Source: Lytechinus pictus
Taxonomy: Eukaryota; Echinodermata; Echinoidea; Temnopleuroida; Toxopneustidae
Assembly (NCBI RefSeq): GCF_037042905.1
Contig: NC_087247.1
Span: 40,399,920-40,463,919 of the forward strand
Length of the DNA: 64,000 bases
Direction of reading: 5' to 3'
The number at the start of each line of letters is the position of its first letter. Within the stretch, counting starts at the first letter, position 1. Position numbers and translations under genes: made by a program. This document shows, in pieces, positions 1 through 9,920 of this stretch. A model generated the notes under the pieces. That model ran no database searches, had not been told where the DNA came from, and was given only the letters and a program-made list of their open reading frames with translations.

Positions 1-2338
1 CATTCGTACAATCAAATTCAACAATTGTAATTATTAGTTTTATCTTCTACATACATATTAGAAAAAAAGCTTATAAATTACAATATTTCTTGGATAACAT
101 CTATATGATAATCATTAGTATCAATGCTGCAATGTAGAGATCTTCATTCAAAGAATTTAGCATTGAAACAGTTGTCATTATTATTCCCCAAAATTAATTC
201 AGCGTGCAAGGAGTGTAAATCCGCATAAAGGTTATAATTCAGCACCACTTATAACGGTAGACCTTTAACTTTTACAGGGATGCGACTTTGCACATGTATG
301 GGTTAAAAGTTAGCTCATAGCTCTGATGTTTCTTGATTTTGAATAAGCTGCAAATTTCAATCTCTATAATGGGCCTTCATTGTTGAATGTAAAGGATAAC
401 CCTTTAATCGGTATTTGCGATGAGTTGTTATTTCTCCCGATGTTATCTGCCTTACGTTAGTAACATGTATCATACACTTACTCGTCAATACTTTTTCATT
501 TGGAAGTAATTTGAACTCAATGCATTCACCCTCAAATATTAACGATATCGATAACTGTATATAAAAGATATTCGTAACAATTTTATTCCTCCAAAACAAT
601 ATGCTCCAATTGCTTTCCGTATACTATGATCATTTATACATTTAAACATTTAAACACGTATATGGTGATAGTTGTTCACATACGCCACTACGATCGAGAC
701 AGCTTTTTTAAAAGTGGAAGTATATTTCTTGTTGAAAAAATATTTTACAACACTTTTTCAAGTGACTATCTATCGATATGCAATCTATCAATGTGTAATG
801 ATTGAAAGAGTGCAGAAAACGGGGATCACAGGAAGCGGGGACAAGCAGAAAGAAGTAGACGAAAATAATAAAAGAGTAAGTTCCGATTCTACTAAGGAAA
901 GGGCCGGGTAAAGGTATTACGAGTGATTATAGGAGCCCCTGTTTAGCCAGTCCATATTGATTATATCAAGGCACTCGTTCATCCTGTTCAGCATCACGAG
1001 AAATGCCTAAACGATTTCCAAAAATGGCATGGAAAGGCCAGGCAACGCTGGCAAGTGTACAAGTTCAAGAAAAAAGGAAGGCAGCTATTTTTAAGGTCAA
1101 AAGTAGGGTGGAATGAGTTTGAAGTGAAAGAGGAAGGGGGAGAGGGCCAAATAAGGGGGAAACAGGTATACGAAGGAGCAGAGACAAGGGGGTCACGGCG
1201 AGATGGGGGAGGGGTTTGTAAACAAGAACACACACACACACACAAATAATTTAAAAATGAGAGTGGGGGAAATGTATAGGCAAGGAGCGAGGTTAACATT
1301 AGGAATGTCTTAAGGAGGAAAAGGAGAGAGAATAGAGAGGGGTGTGTGGATGTCAGAGGAGAAGAAAGGTCATCTTTATCATGACATTTCCTGAAAGCAA
1401 AAATTTGAAATGACTTATTTTTTTCACCAGAAAATTTGAAAAAAAAATCAGTTAAATGGTTGCCAAAATTGATGGTGAAAATCAATGACTTAATCTTAAT
1501 GAGACATCCAAATCTTAGTATAGTTCACCGGAACGAAATTCACCCTCTCAGAGGCTTGACGTACAGAGGCGGTTTCTATAATTAGTACAACTTGTACTGC
1601 AATGCTATATACAGAAATGAACTTGATGTGCAGTTTACAGATTACGATGAATAAACTAATCCAATATTTCATATATATCTATTGACTTTGATATTTTTTC
1701 AACATAATCTCTTTGAAGATGCTACATATACCGTGGAGCAGAACAACAATTTAGTTTAACATGGTTAACTTGGGTGAAAAGAACACTTAGCGTCATACAT
1801 CGGGAGGGATGAGGCAAACAAATTTAACAAAAAAGATTTTGATCAGATCCCTTGTGTGATGCAATAAATGTGATCTCTTTTCCAAACAGAAAAAAGAGTA
1901 ATCAAGGGCGGGGTTCTCACCTTGATTTAAAATGAACATGTAAGTGATGAACAAAAATGATCGAATATTATGATTGAAATAGTGGTGCAGTATTGTCAAA
2001 ATCAAATGATTTTTTTTAAAGGCATGAATGTTTATACATTTCGCGGCAAATCAAAGTTTATTTCCAAACGAAAATATACAAAATTTTTGCAGACATGTGT
2101 AACATTCAATGATATAAATGAAAATTGACAAGCATAGATTATTTTGTAGACGATGTTCAATATATAATTCAAATAGAAATATATGAGTGTCTGTGGAATT
2201 GTTGTGGGATTCATCATTCTTAAAGACTCTTAAATAATGCATTCTATTATTTGGCAATAAAAGAATATGGACATATATTGTATGTGAGAATGATAACCAA
2301 ATATATGTAGTGAATTTAATTTTCCAAATGTTTTAATT
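1..2338. other. Intergenic, no gene seen
   Basis: AT-rich sequence with only short open frames of low-complexity composition. A purine-rich stretch (about 1060-1350) and a short (CA)n at about 1229-1243 are the only simple-sequence features. I see no splice-supported exon or RNA gene. Confidence 0.6.
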
Positions 2339-2760
2339 CAGTGGCGTATCTAGGGGGCAAGTGCTCCTGGCTGCACTTTTAGGGATCGCAAAAAGCCCTC
2401 CATAAGTGAATACATGAAACATATTGATACTTTAAATCGGCATGGCCCTGAGAAGTTGGTGTACTGAAGCACCCCAAGATTTGTCTAGGGGTGCTGCGTA
2501 TGTTATACACCATACATGCCATAGGCAGCACCCCGGCTAATAAGGTTGGTGTGCTAAAAAGTAGAAATTTGACCAAAATCACCTTCATTTTGTAACACGA
2601 GAACCGTCCCCCCTTTTTTTCTTGTCATTTTTTTTTCCTGACCAAATCACCTTCAATTTGTAACGAGAACTTTTTTTTTCACTTGCTTGTCATTTTTTTT
2701 CTTCAAAACCAGCGCCCCCTCTTCTAAAATCGTTCCCAGTGCCCTGTTGATCAGGGTCCA
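2339..2760. repeat. Dispersed repeat, hAT-like left end (CAGTGGCGTA)
   Basis: It starts with CAGTGGCGTATCTAGGGGG, the same type of terminus as the intact hAT-like element at 30241. The interior (about 2460-2760: AAATTTGACCAAAATCACCTT, then CCCCTCTTCTAAAATCGTTC) is matched at about 35660-35890, so this is a dispersed family. I found no matching right end with a target duplication, so it is probably truncated. Confidence 0.55.
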
Positions 2761-3299
2761 GAGTTTGGAGCAATTTTAAAGGTTCAATACAAATGTGAAA
2801 GTAGCAATTTGAGGGGGGGGGGTGCAAAATACGCAAAACTGGAAAAAGAAAGTGGAGAAATTAAGAGAATGTGACAGAGAAAAACCTTAGGGAGGTATTG
2901 AGGGTTTAGCTCAGTTTTCTTGGGTCCTGGGGCTCGGTCGCTTTGCTCTCTCGTTATAGAATAGCTTTGTTTTCATGACCAATAAAATTCTACATAATTT
3001 GAGATAAGATAAGATTTGTAAAGGTTAATTTAAAAGATTAATTTTATCGCCGTGGGATTTTTAGGTCATGTGCATTTGCCAAGGACTTCGTTTCTTTTAC
3101 TCTTAGTTTTTAATATTAAAGAACAGAAAGCGTTTAATAATGTCAAGTTTTTGATAATCATGATGATATCTATGTTACGATACTGCAACAAATAACAATG
3201 AAAATTTAGTTTTAAATTTGATTTCCTTTCTTTTATTAAAGGAAATATATCAATCAAAAAAACAAAAACAAAAACATCTTACAAGGTTATGATAGTCCA
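2761..3299. other. Intergenic, no gene seen
   Basis: AT-rich sequence with a G-run near 2813. A minus-strand AATAAA (plus TTTATT) lies near 3232-3240 and could serve a transcript started by the minus-strand promoter at 3.7 kb. No coding signal is visible. Confidence 0.4.
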
Positions 3300-3684
3300 A
3301 ATAAAATCCAAGTCAGTTGGCGAAGATTCCTAAAGTTCGCAATGATGTTGATGATGAAATTGATGTTGAAGCACGATGAATAACAAAAGTCACTGTAACG
3401 AGTTGAAATGTCCGTGCAGACGATGTTGATGATGATTAACAGTCAATTTCAGCAATCCTTGGGTTGAAAAGCGTTCATTAAAACAGGTTGATGATCTCGA
3501 TGAGAATTGACAATTCCTCTCTCAAAGTAACTGCAAACAGTTCATTGATGGCGTGCAAATAATTCCACAGAAGATAAATGTTGTATTCCAGTTGAAAATA
3601 AACCATGCTCTGACATAAAGTCTGGCGTGAAACTCTGAGTTCTGATCTGATGTGATGTGATGATGTCCTTGAAGAAACTGCCAG

Positions 3685-3985
3685 CTTATATACAAATTAT
3701 TCACTATTCTGGAAGCTTCTAGTGTTCACTATTCTGGAAGTTTCTAGTATTGTCTACAAAAAGAACATTCTGCCAATTTCTAGAGCAGTCTGATTTTAGA
3801 ACATTCTTGAATGACCTCAGTGAAATTAATAATGTAAACAAAATAGCTAATTCTATTGTCCTTTTCACTACCATTAGGAATCCCTTTTGTGTTGCAGTCT
3901 CTATTCAGAAATAACAAAATTCCTCAGCCTTTCAATATGTGTAGACATACCTAACAAAGCTTTACTAAGACATTCCGGAACATTC
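3685..3985 (-). promoter_or_regulatory. Heat-shock-type promoter: clustered HSEs and TATA box, reading leftwards
   Basis: Heat-shock factor binds inverted 5-bp GAA units. Three-unit elements with perfect spacing lie at 3707-3719 and 3732-3744 (both TTC-nn-GAA-nn-TTC, within a direct duplication of about 25 bp), 3799-3811 (GAA-nn-TTC-nn-GAA) and 3973-3985 (TTC-nn-GAA-nn-TTC). An imperfect run in the same 5-bp phase spans 3763-3785. A TATATAAG box on the minus strand (plus CTTATATA, 3685-3692) sits next to the first HSE, so transcription would start near 3660 and run to lower coordinates. Downstream (3660-3290) is a UTR-like stretch with many ATC/CAT triplets and no convincing coding frame. It could be the promoter and 5' UTR of a heat-shock gene continuing outside recognisable exons, or a retrotransposon LTR. 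The motifs are seen; function is inferred. Confidence 0.6.
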
Positions 3986-4270
3986 TTAATCATTATATGC
4001 TATGAATATCCTTAAAGAGGAAATAACTAAATAAATGAATGTAATTGCTCCTACAATTCTTCTTATATATAACATCTACCATTCAATTTCAATTTTGTTG
4101 TTTTTTGTATTAGTTTCAAGGGCAAAATTTAAGAGAAATATGTTTTATGGTTTAACTTTCCAAGCTTTGTCACGTTGCCCCCCTCCCCATTATTCGAAAG
4201 TATATTATAGGGGCAGTCAAGAACGAACACAAAATGTAGATACACCACTGTCCAAAGTTAATGCGTTAAA

Positions 4271-4410
4271 GCCCCTCTGACTTTTCACAGACGTTTATCA
4301 ATCAGATAATGATTATTTATATACGTCTGCGACTGACCTTTAACGTCACCACCCAAAAGACGTGACCGGAGTTCAAACCTAGAACCTCTGCATTAATCCA
4401 CAACCCCCCC
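4271..4410 (-). mobile_element. tRNA-derived SINE relic
   Basis: Read on the minus strand, AGGTTTGAACTC (plus 4369-4380) resembles a pol III B box, preceded by TGGATTAATGCAGAGG. The segment matches 56590-56690 in order (ATCAATCAGA, then the B-box region, then ACCTCTGCAT-AAT), which identifies a repeated family. The head is degenerate, so this is not a tRNA gene. Confidence 0.45.
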
Positions 4411-4462
4411 CCCCCATTTTAGCTTGCATTACAGGAGTATATATAGTCTCGTTATATTCTAT

Positions 4463-5503
4463 AAAGGGATGGTCCAGGCTGGAAATATATATATCTCAAT
4501 AAATAGAGTAAAATTCACAGAGCAAAATTATAAAAACTTTATCAAAATCGGATAAGAAATAACTTCGTCGTAAAAACAACTATCAACAATTTCCAATAAG
4601 AACAACAAGATTTGAAAACTGTCCATTGCCTTTTTTGGTTGACATACTCAACAAAAGATGAGTGTGCCGACCAGGAAAGCAATGCAAAATGGTCATCCCC
4701 ACCCCACCATACAATTATTTTTGTCATTGAAATAAGTGTCAGTCTCCTCTCCTTCAAGTCTGCCATTATCGTGTTACATTCTTTCATTCATTCATTGCCT
4801 TTTATGCTTTATCTAGATTGTATTAACTTTTAAATGTATAGCCTTTTTAATGCATTTTACTGTATTTTTACTATGTATTCAATTGTGCCGACACCAACTT
4901 GTAAACATGATTTTTCCAGCTCCTGCTGTTTTTTCATGTATCATTGTTAACAATGATTGATTATCAATAAAGACCATTTTTGAATTGAATTGAATTTAAG
5001 TTATTGAAGTTTAAAGATTGGCATTATTCCGGTGAAACAGTTCTAGGCACGTCTTTATGAATTTTCATTAGGTGGCCTAATGATGTCATATCCCCACTTG
5101 TTCTTTTGTATTTTATTATATGAAATTAGGCTTATTCAAAAATTTTCTACCAAGAACTAAAACAATTGGATTGACAACTGATTAAGTGCATTAGTTATTT
5201 ATTTCCGCAACTTATTTCATCATAATGGAGACACATCATTTACTCATGTATAAAAAATGAAACAATTATATGATTTTATGAAATAGCATAAGAAAAAGGA
5301 AAGTGGGGATATGACATCATTAGCCCACCTAATAAAAATTCACGACGATGTGCATGTAACTGTTTTCACAAAATATTGATATACTTTAAAATTCAATAAC
5401 TTCGTTATTTGTTATCCGATTTTGATGAAATTTTCAGCATTTTGCTTTGTGAATTTTAGTCCATTTATTTAGATATAAATATTTTCAGCCCGGACCATCC
5501 CTT
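4463..5503. mobile_element. Non-autonomous TIR element (MITE), copy 1
   Basis: Long terminal inverted repeats. The left end AAAGGGATGGTCC continues through TTCACAGAGCAAAAT and ATCAAAATCGGATAA, and the right end (about 5395-5503) carries the reverse complement of the same blocks, ending GGACCATCCCTT. The interior (CCCCACTTGTTCTTTTGTAT, AAAGTGGGGATATGACATCA) recurs at 18969-19668. No transposase is encoded. A segment of about 430 bp (about 4565-4997) absent from copy 2 interrupts it. A clear target duplication is not visible, partly because another element abuts the right end. Confidence 0.8.
4565..4997 (+). mobile_element. Nested insertion ending in a retroposon-like 3' tail
   Basis: It is missing from the second MITE copy and so is a later insertion. 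The last 200 bp are AT-rich and end with CAATAAAGACC followed by (TTGAA)n, a polyadenylation signal plus short-repeat tail typical of non-LTR retrotransposon or SINE 3' ends. A similar end occurs at 11245-11262. No reverse-transcriptase frame is visible, so it would be a 5'-truncated copy. Confidence 0.5.
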
Positions 5504-5507
5504 CAAA

Positions 5508-6397
5508 GGCTCGGTCACACCGTTAGAACTTTGCTGGAGCTTTCCTGGAGCGGTGAACAATATCATCGCCGCTCGTTACCGTTCACCACCGTTTAACAGT
5601 GCCCCCCCCCCCCCGTTAAGGCAACGCCGTATACGCTCGGCCACCGCTGATGGTCCGCTCCGAAAGTTTTGAGCTGCACAAAATATTGCGAGCAGTGAGG
5701 AGCGGGTAATTTTCCGCTCCGGCATAGTTCACCTGCGCTCCAACAACGCGCAGTCAAAGTTTGGCGCCGCTAGACGCAAGTTCGTGGACGCTTGGGTCCG
5801 CTAGGCCAACGCAGATATCTTAAACGCTGGACCACCGCTGCTTCGCCAGCTTTGCTCGGGCGGTGATTATACGTTGCACAAACTTTGGTGGAGCGGTTGT
5901 AAGCGTTTTACGAGCGGACACGGGATTGTTGGAACGGTGTCGGGCGTTGAAGCAGCGATCCATTGCGGTGATGAACTTTGGGTTGGCGTTGGTATGGAGG
6001 TGTCGGAGCGGGACCAGAATTTGGCTATAAATACGAGGAGAAAAGGACCAGGAGCCCATTTGGAATCGAGCTGAACTTCTATCAAAGTGATCCGTTCAGC
6101 TCTGCGGTCAAAAGCGTTATGCCGCTAAACCAACTTTAAATCCCCGCTGAGCCAACGCCCGCATGCACAGAACGACACTCTATCAACGCTCGATCGCGTC
6201 ACCGCTTAACCACCGCCCGCTACCGTTAAACCAACGCTAAAGCAACGCCGGCTTCAGCGGTGCACCGCTAAGGCAACGCCCGTGTTTTCAAAACTTTTCC
6301 CCATTTTTTGCGCGGTGACGAGCGTTGTCGAAATTCGCCCCCCTCTCCCTACCGTTCAAGGAACGCTCCAACAAAGTTCGAGCGGTGTGACCGAGCC
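5508..6397. mobile_element. GC-rich TIR element (possibly Harbinger-like MITE)
   Basis: The ends are inverted repeats: GGCTCGGTCACACCG at 5508, and the complement CGGTGTGACCGAGCC ending at 6397. Similarity continues about 30 bp inwards (GAACTTTGYTGGAGC). The interior is much more GC-rich than its surroundings and is built from many variants of ACCGCT-n-CCAACGCC in both orientations. The right flank is TAA and the left flank AAA, so a 3-bp TWA duplication (PIF/Harbinger type) is possible but imperfect. No transposase was found. Confidence 0.75.
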
Positions 6398-7256
6398 TAA
6401 GCATTATTCAAACATTAACTAACTGAACATTGAGTCGAATTCTATGAAATTTTAGTTGGCATTCATTATCGAATTTGTCAGTGACATACATCGAGGTTTC
6501 TGATAGGGATATTTTTTTTCTGTATACAAATATCATGAATGTACCTTTTGGTAATATTCTACTTTTGAGTCTTTGTTATAATATATTAAAAGTAAACTTT
6601 GTTTAATATTTTTGTTTCAGTAAAATGGATTCATTAAAAATTGAAATCAATATAAAAAAACCCTCAAAATAAAAAATACAGTTTTTAATAATATCGATGT
6701 AAAAATGCTTACAATGACAATCCTTCTCCAGCAAATCGTAAATATCAAAATTGTTTGGTAGTAGATCATGTATGTTTAAAATGAAATTTTATTTAGTCCA
6801 TTTTTTCTCTATGATTCATGACAAAAACAGTAACCAATAGATTATGTTTGTTATGTAGTGAAAGTATGATATACGAATGTTATGAATGCAAAAGAAAATA
6901 ATAAATAAAATAAATTAGAATTTAGTTCAATTACGTTCTTGTCTTGTTTAGAACTGATATAGTAGAAATGTCTATGGTAACCATTACCATTAACATGCAA
7001 ACGTTTAGGGTATATATCTACTAGCTCTCTCATTTTGACTGTGACATAACTTAAATGCATGTTAATGGTGATAGGTGATAATTGCATACATCACTCTATG
7101 ACAAATCTAGTTTACTACGTTGGTGTAGCCGACCGGATGCATGAAGGGGAAGTGGATGGATCGAACCCCTATCGGACTTCTGTCAACAAAAATTACAAGC
7201 TGTATCGTAGAACCGAGTGCATATCAAAATGAGAACATAAGACAAGAGGGATACAT
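6398..7256. other. Intergenic, no gene seen
   Basis: AT-rich sequence with no repeat family I recognise and no credible open frame. Confidence 0.55.
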
Positions 7257-7279
7257 AGTAGTAGTATATAGTAGTAGTG

Positions 7280-7355
<76 letters not shown>

Positions 7356-7756
7356 TAGTAGTAGTAGTAGTAGTAGTAGAAGTAGAAGTATAGTAGTAGA
7401 AGTGGAAGAAGAAGAAGTAGTAGTAGCATATTAGTAGACGTAGAAGCAGTAGTAGAAGTTGTTGTAGTAGTAGTAGAAGTACTAGTAGAAGTAGTAGTAG
7501 TAGTTGTAGTAGTAGTTGTTGTTGTTGTAGTATTAGTATTAGTAGTAGTACAATAGTAGTAGGAGAAGAAGAAATAGCAGTATATAATAAGAAGAAATAG
7601 TAGTAACAACAGTAGTATTAGTAATAGTATAGTAGTAGTAGTAGTAGTAATAGTAGTAGTAGTAGTAGTAGTAGTAGCAGCAGCAGTAGTAGTAGTAGTT
7701 GTTGTTGTTGTAGTATACGTTAGTATAGTAGTAGAAGAAGTAGTAGTAGTAGTAGA
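7257..7756. repeat. (TAG)n trinucleotide microsatellite
   Basis: About 500 bp of AGT/TAG repeats, nearly pure at 7272-7375 and interrupted afterwards by GAAG, TTG and CAG variants. Open frames across it (poly-Ser on +, poly-Tyr/Thr on -) are by-products of the repeat and not genes. Confidence 0.95.
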
Positions 7757-9090
7757 TTTATCGTAGCACGAAAATTACCTTTAAAGTAAATAAATTATTA
7801 TAAAAAGTGGGATCAGTTCCACTCTCCAATTTGATAGGAGATTACTTAATGATATAACATTTCAATCAATTCATTACAGTTTATGAGCGAATGCATCTAC
7901 CTTTAAAAGATATTTTAAAAGAGTTATGTCAGACTACACAACAATTATCCATCGTCAGCTAGTGATACTCATTAGTCTGTCACTTTTCAATTCTTATTAT
8001 GCAACTTTTATGACGAAAATATATAAGACAAAAAAAGAACAAATAGCATTGCAGCCTCTCTGATCTGTCAATATGTGACATGTTCCAACTAAGATAAACG
8101 TTATTAAAGGGGGAAATGGAAGCGAATTCTAGATTAAAAGAAGGGGGATATGTCAGTGGGGGAGGGGTCAGTATGTTGAGATAAATTTAACTTTATTAAT
8201 GGATATAACCACAGTGCGGTAAAGCTATTTAAAGAAAACCAAGATGCGGTGTTGGCTCACGGATCAGTCCAACAGGTTGCCAAAAAAAATGTCACTTGGA
8301 AATTTGGTTCTCCCTACATGAATAGTGCAATGTATCTGCTAAAACTTTTTTTTTATAATACTAAAACTATTTTTATGATAGGAATATTCGGCTCCAAAAT
8401 AAATAAACGAGGCTTTGTATATCACCTGGATGAATATAATTAGTACTGGGTTAATGTATTAATTAATCAACAACCACATTGTCATTTTCATGATCACGCG
8501 TTACATCCCAAAAGGGAAAACAGGCGTCCTCGAACTTCGCTTGAGTTCAGTCCTATCAAAGAAAGTCATGGATATATTATTCATCTCTCTGTAACTTCCA
8601 GGTCTTTTTGGCTTCCCTGGCCAGCTCACCCCCTCCCCACCCACTCAACGAGAGTATTCACACGTACACACACGGGCACCCTCACGTCCTGTTAGGGGGT
8701 ACACACGGATCGGATGAGGAACCCCTTGTAGGCCCCGCCCATCATTGCCACCGCGCATGCTTACACTTGGTGTAACTACCACAGCGAATCAAAAACAACC
8801 CTTGATATTCGTCATAGAAACCCGTCAGCAAGCCGATCTTTCTACCTCCTTTGTTGCCGCAGAGGGATGGGGGTTTGACAGGAGTCACCGTCCTGGAAGC
8901 AACACATGATTTGAAATGTTTCATATAGGTTTTCATTTGCGTTTTACTCGCATTGGAACACAGTTGACTGAACATTCGCTGCTACCAGGTGTAGTCTGAG
9001 ACTAAAAGGAAACCTAACTTTGTTTGGTTTGTGTCTTCTTTGTTAATTATTTTCAATCTCCCGAGTTTAGATTTCAGTTGCAACAGCTAT
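7757..9090. other. Intergenic, upstream of the SLC26 gene
   Basis: No supported exon. A minus-strand frame of 77 codons (8742-8975) exists, but nothing identifies it. The stretch presumably holds distal regulatory DNA for the gene starting near 9.1 kb, which is inferred from position only. Confidence 0.5.
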
Positions 9091-9102
9091 GTTCTCCGTC
9101 AG

Positions 9103-9109
9103 TATATAA
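9103..9109 (+). promoter_or_regulatory. Probable TATA box of the SLC26 gene
   Basis: TATATAA lies 225 bp upstream of the start codon. With usual TATA spacing, transcription would begin about 9133-9140 and give a 5' UTR of roughly 190 bp inside exon 1. No splice acceptor between here and the ATG is needed. An upstream non-coding exon cannot be excluded. Confidence 0.4.
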
Positions 9110-9320
9110 CTGGACCTAGGCTCTTCTTCGATACGCGTTAGTCTGGAGATAAAGCAAAGACATTACAGCTTACTAACCAGTGCATCAGCAATTCACCAAT
9201 TCGAAGCTCTTGATTGATCACTTACATATTAAGGAAGCTAGGCTTCTGTTCATCCACCATCATTAAGCGCAGCCGTGATTCATTCTTTCTTATACTCAAA
9301 AGATTGGCTAGACGGGACAA

Positions 9321-9335
9321 ATGCATCATGTCTAA
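9321..9335 (+). promoter_or_regulatory. Upstream ORF overlapping the SLC26 start codon
   Basis: The first ATG after the proposed transcription start is 9321, out of frame. It reads four codons (Met-His-His-Val) to TAA at 9333-9335 and so overlaps the main ATG at 9328. Its context is weak (C at -3), whereas 9328 has A at -3, so leaky scanning or local re-initiation would be expected. The ORF is seen; any effect on translation is inferred. Confidence 0.5.
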
Positions 9336-9920
9336 TCGGGATTTTACAATTAAAGTTGAAAATTCGCACCCAGACTTGAGCGATTTTCGTGATCTTCCCG
9401 ATTTCTGTGAATTTCGGAATGGAGATCTAAGCACCCAGCGGAATGGAGGAATGGGAGGAGATGTGCGCTGCGGCAGTGGCGGTGTGGCTATACCCATGAG
9501 TAATGGTATTACTCGAACCAACAACTTTCCACTCAATGGCAATGCTAACTACGGATATGGCAGTCTAGGAACAGGTCTTGATACAATTGGTACCGGTGGT
9601 TATGATGCAGGTAGAGGTGGAGGTGGAGGTGATGGTGGTAGTGATGGAAGAAGTAGTGGGTTAGGAGGAGGTGATGGCGACGGTGATGGCAATGGAGGTG
9701 GTCGAGATCGTAGAGATCGACGAGATCGACGAAAGCGTCAGAGTAAGGATACCGTCTCCAGTGCCGAAGACCGTCCCACTAAACCACTTTCCCCAGGACA
9801 ACTGAAGATGAATGTCAGCAGACCGGTGTATACTAACCTTGAGTTCAATCACAAGTATACGCCGCATCAAGAACATAAGACAGCGAGGCAAAGGATAGAG
9901 AAGAGATTCAAGCAATTCCA
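9328..9920 (+). CDS. SLC26 exon 1: start and long N-terminal extension
   Basis: Encodes residues 1-197 plus two bases of codon 198. The ATG at 9328 is chosen because the frame is open upstream only to TGA 9211 and contains no earlier ATG. Residues 72-125 are Gly-rich with Gly-Asp repeats, 126-137 are an Arg/Asp run ([12 protein letters not shown]), and 164-198 resemble the usual SLC26 pre-membrane segment ([10 protein letters not shown], then [11 protein letters not shown]). Donor GTAAGT at 9921. Confidence 0.92.

Noticed and set aside
2339-4252. A 1.9-kb hAT element from CAGTGGCGTATC to GATACACCACTG
   Set aside because: The 8-bp flanks (TTTTAATT and TCCAAAGT) do not match and the right end differs, so the two ends probably do not belong together.
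7141-7609. Open frames encoding poly-Ser (+) and poly-Tyr/Thr (-)
   Set aside because: They lie wholly in a TAG trinucleotide microsatellite; repeats of a 3-bp unit keep frames open by necessity.
8742-8975. Minus-strand 77-codon frame upstream of SLC26
   Set aside because: No recognisable domain, splice context or promoter; length is within chance expectation.
9214-9327. A 38-residue N-terminal extension of the SLC26 protein
   Set aside because: The frame begins with TTG at 9214 after TGA at 9211 and has no ATG before 9328.
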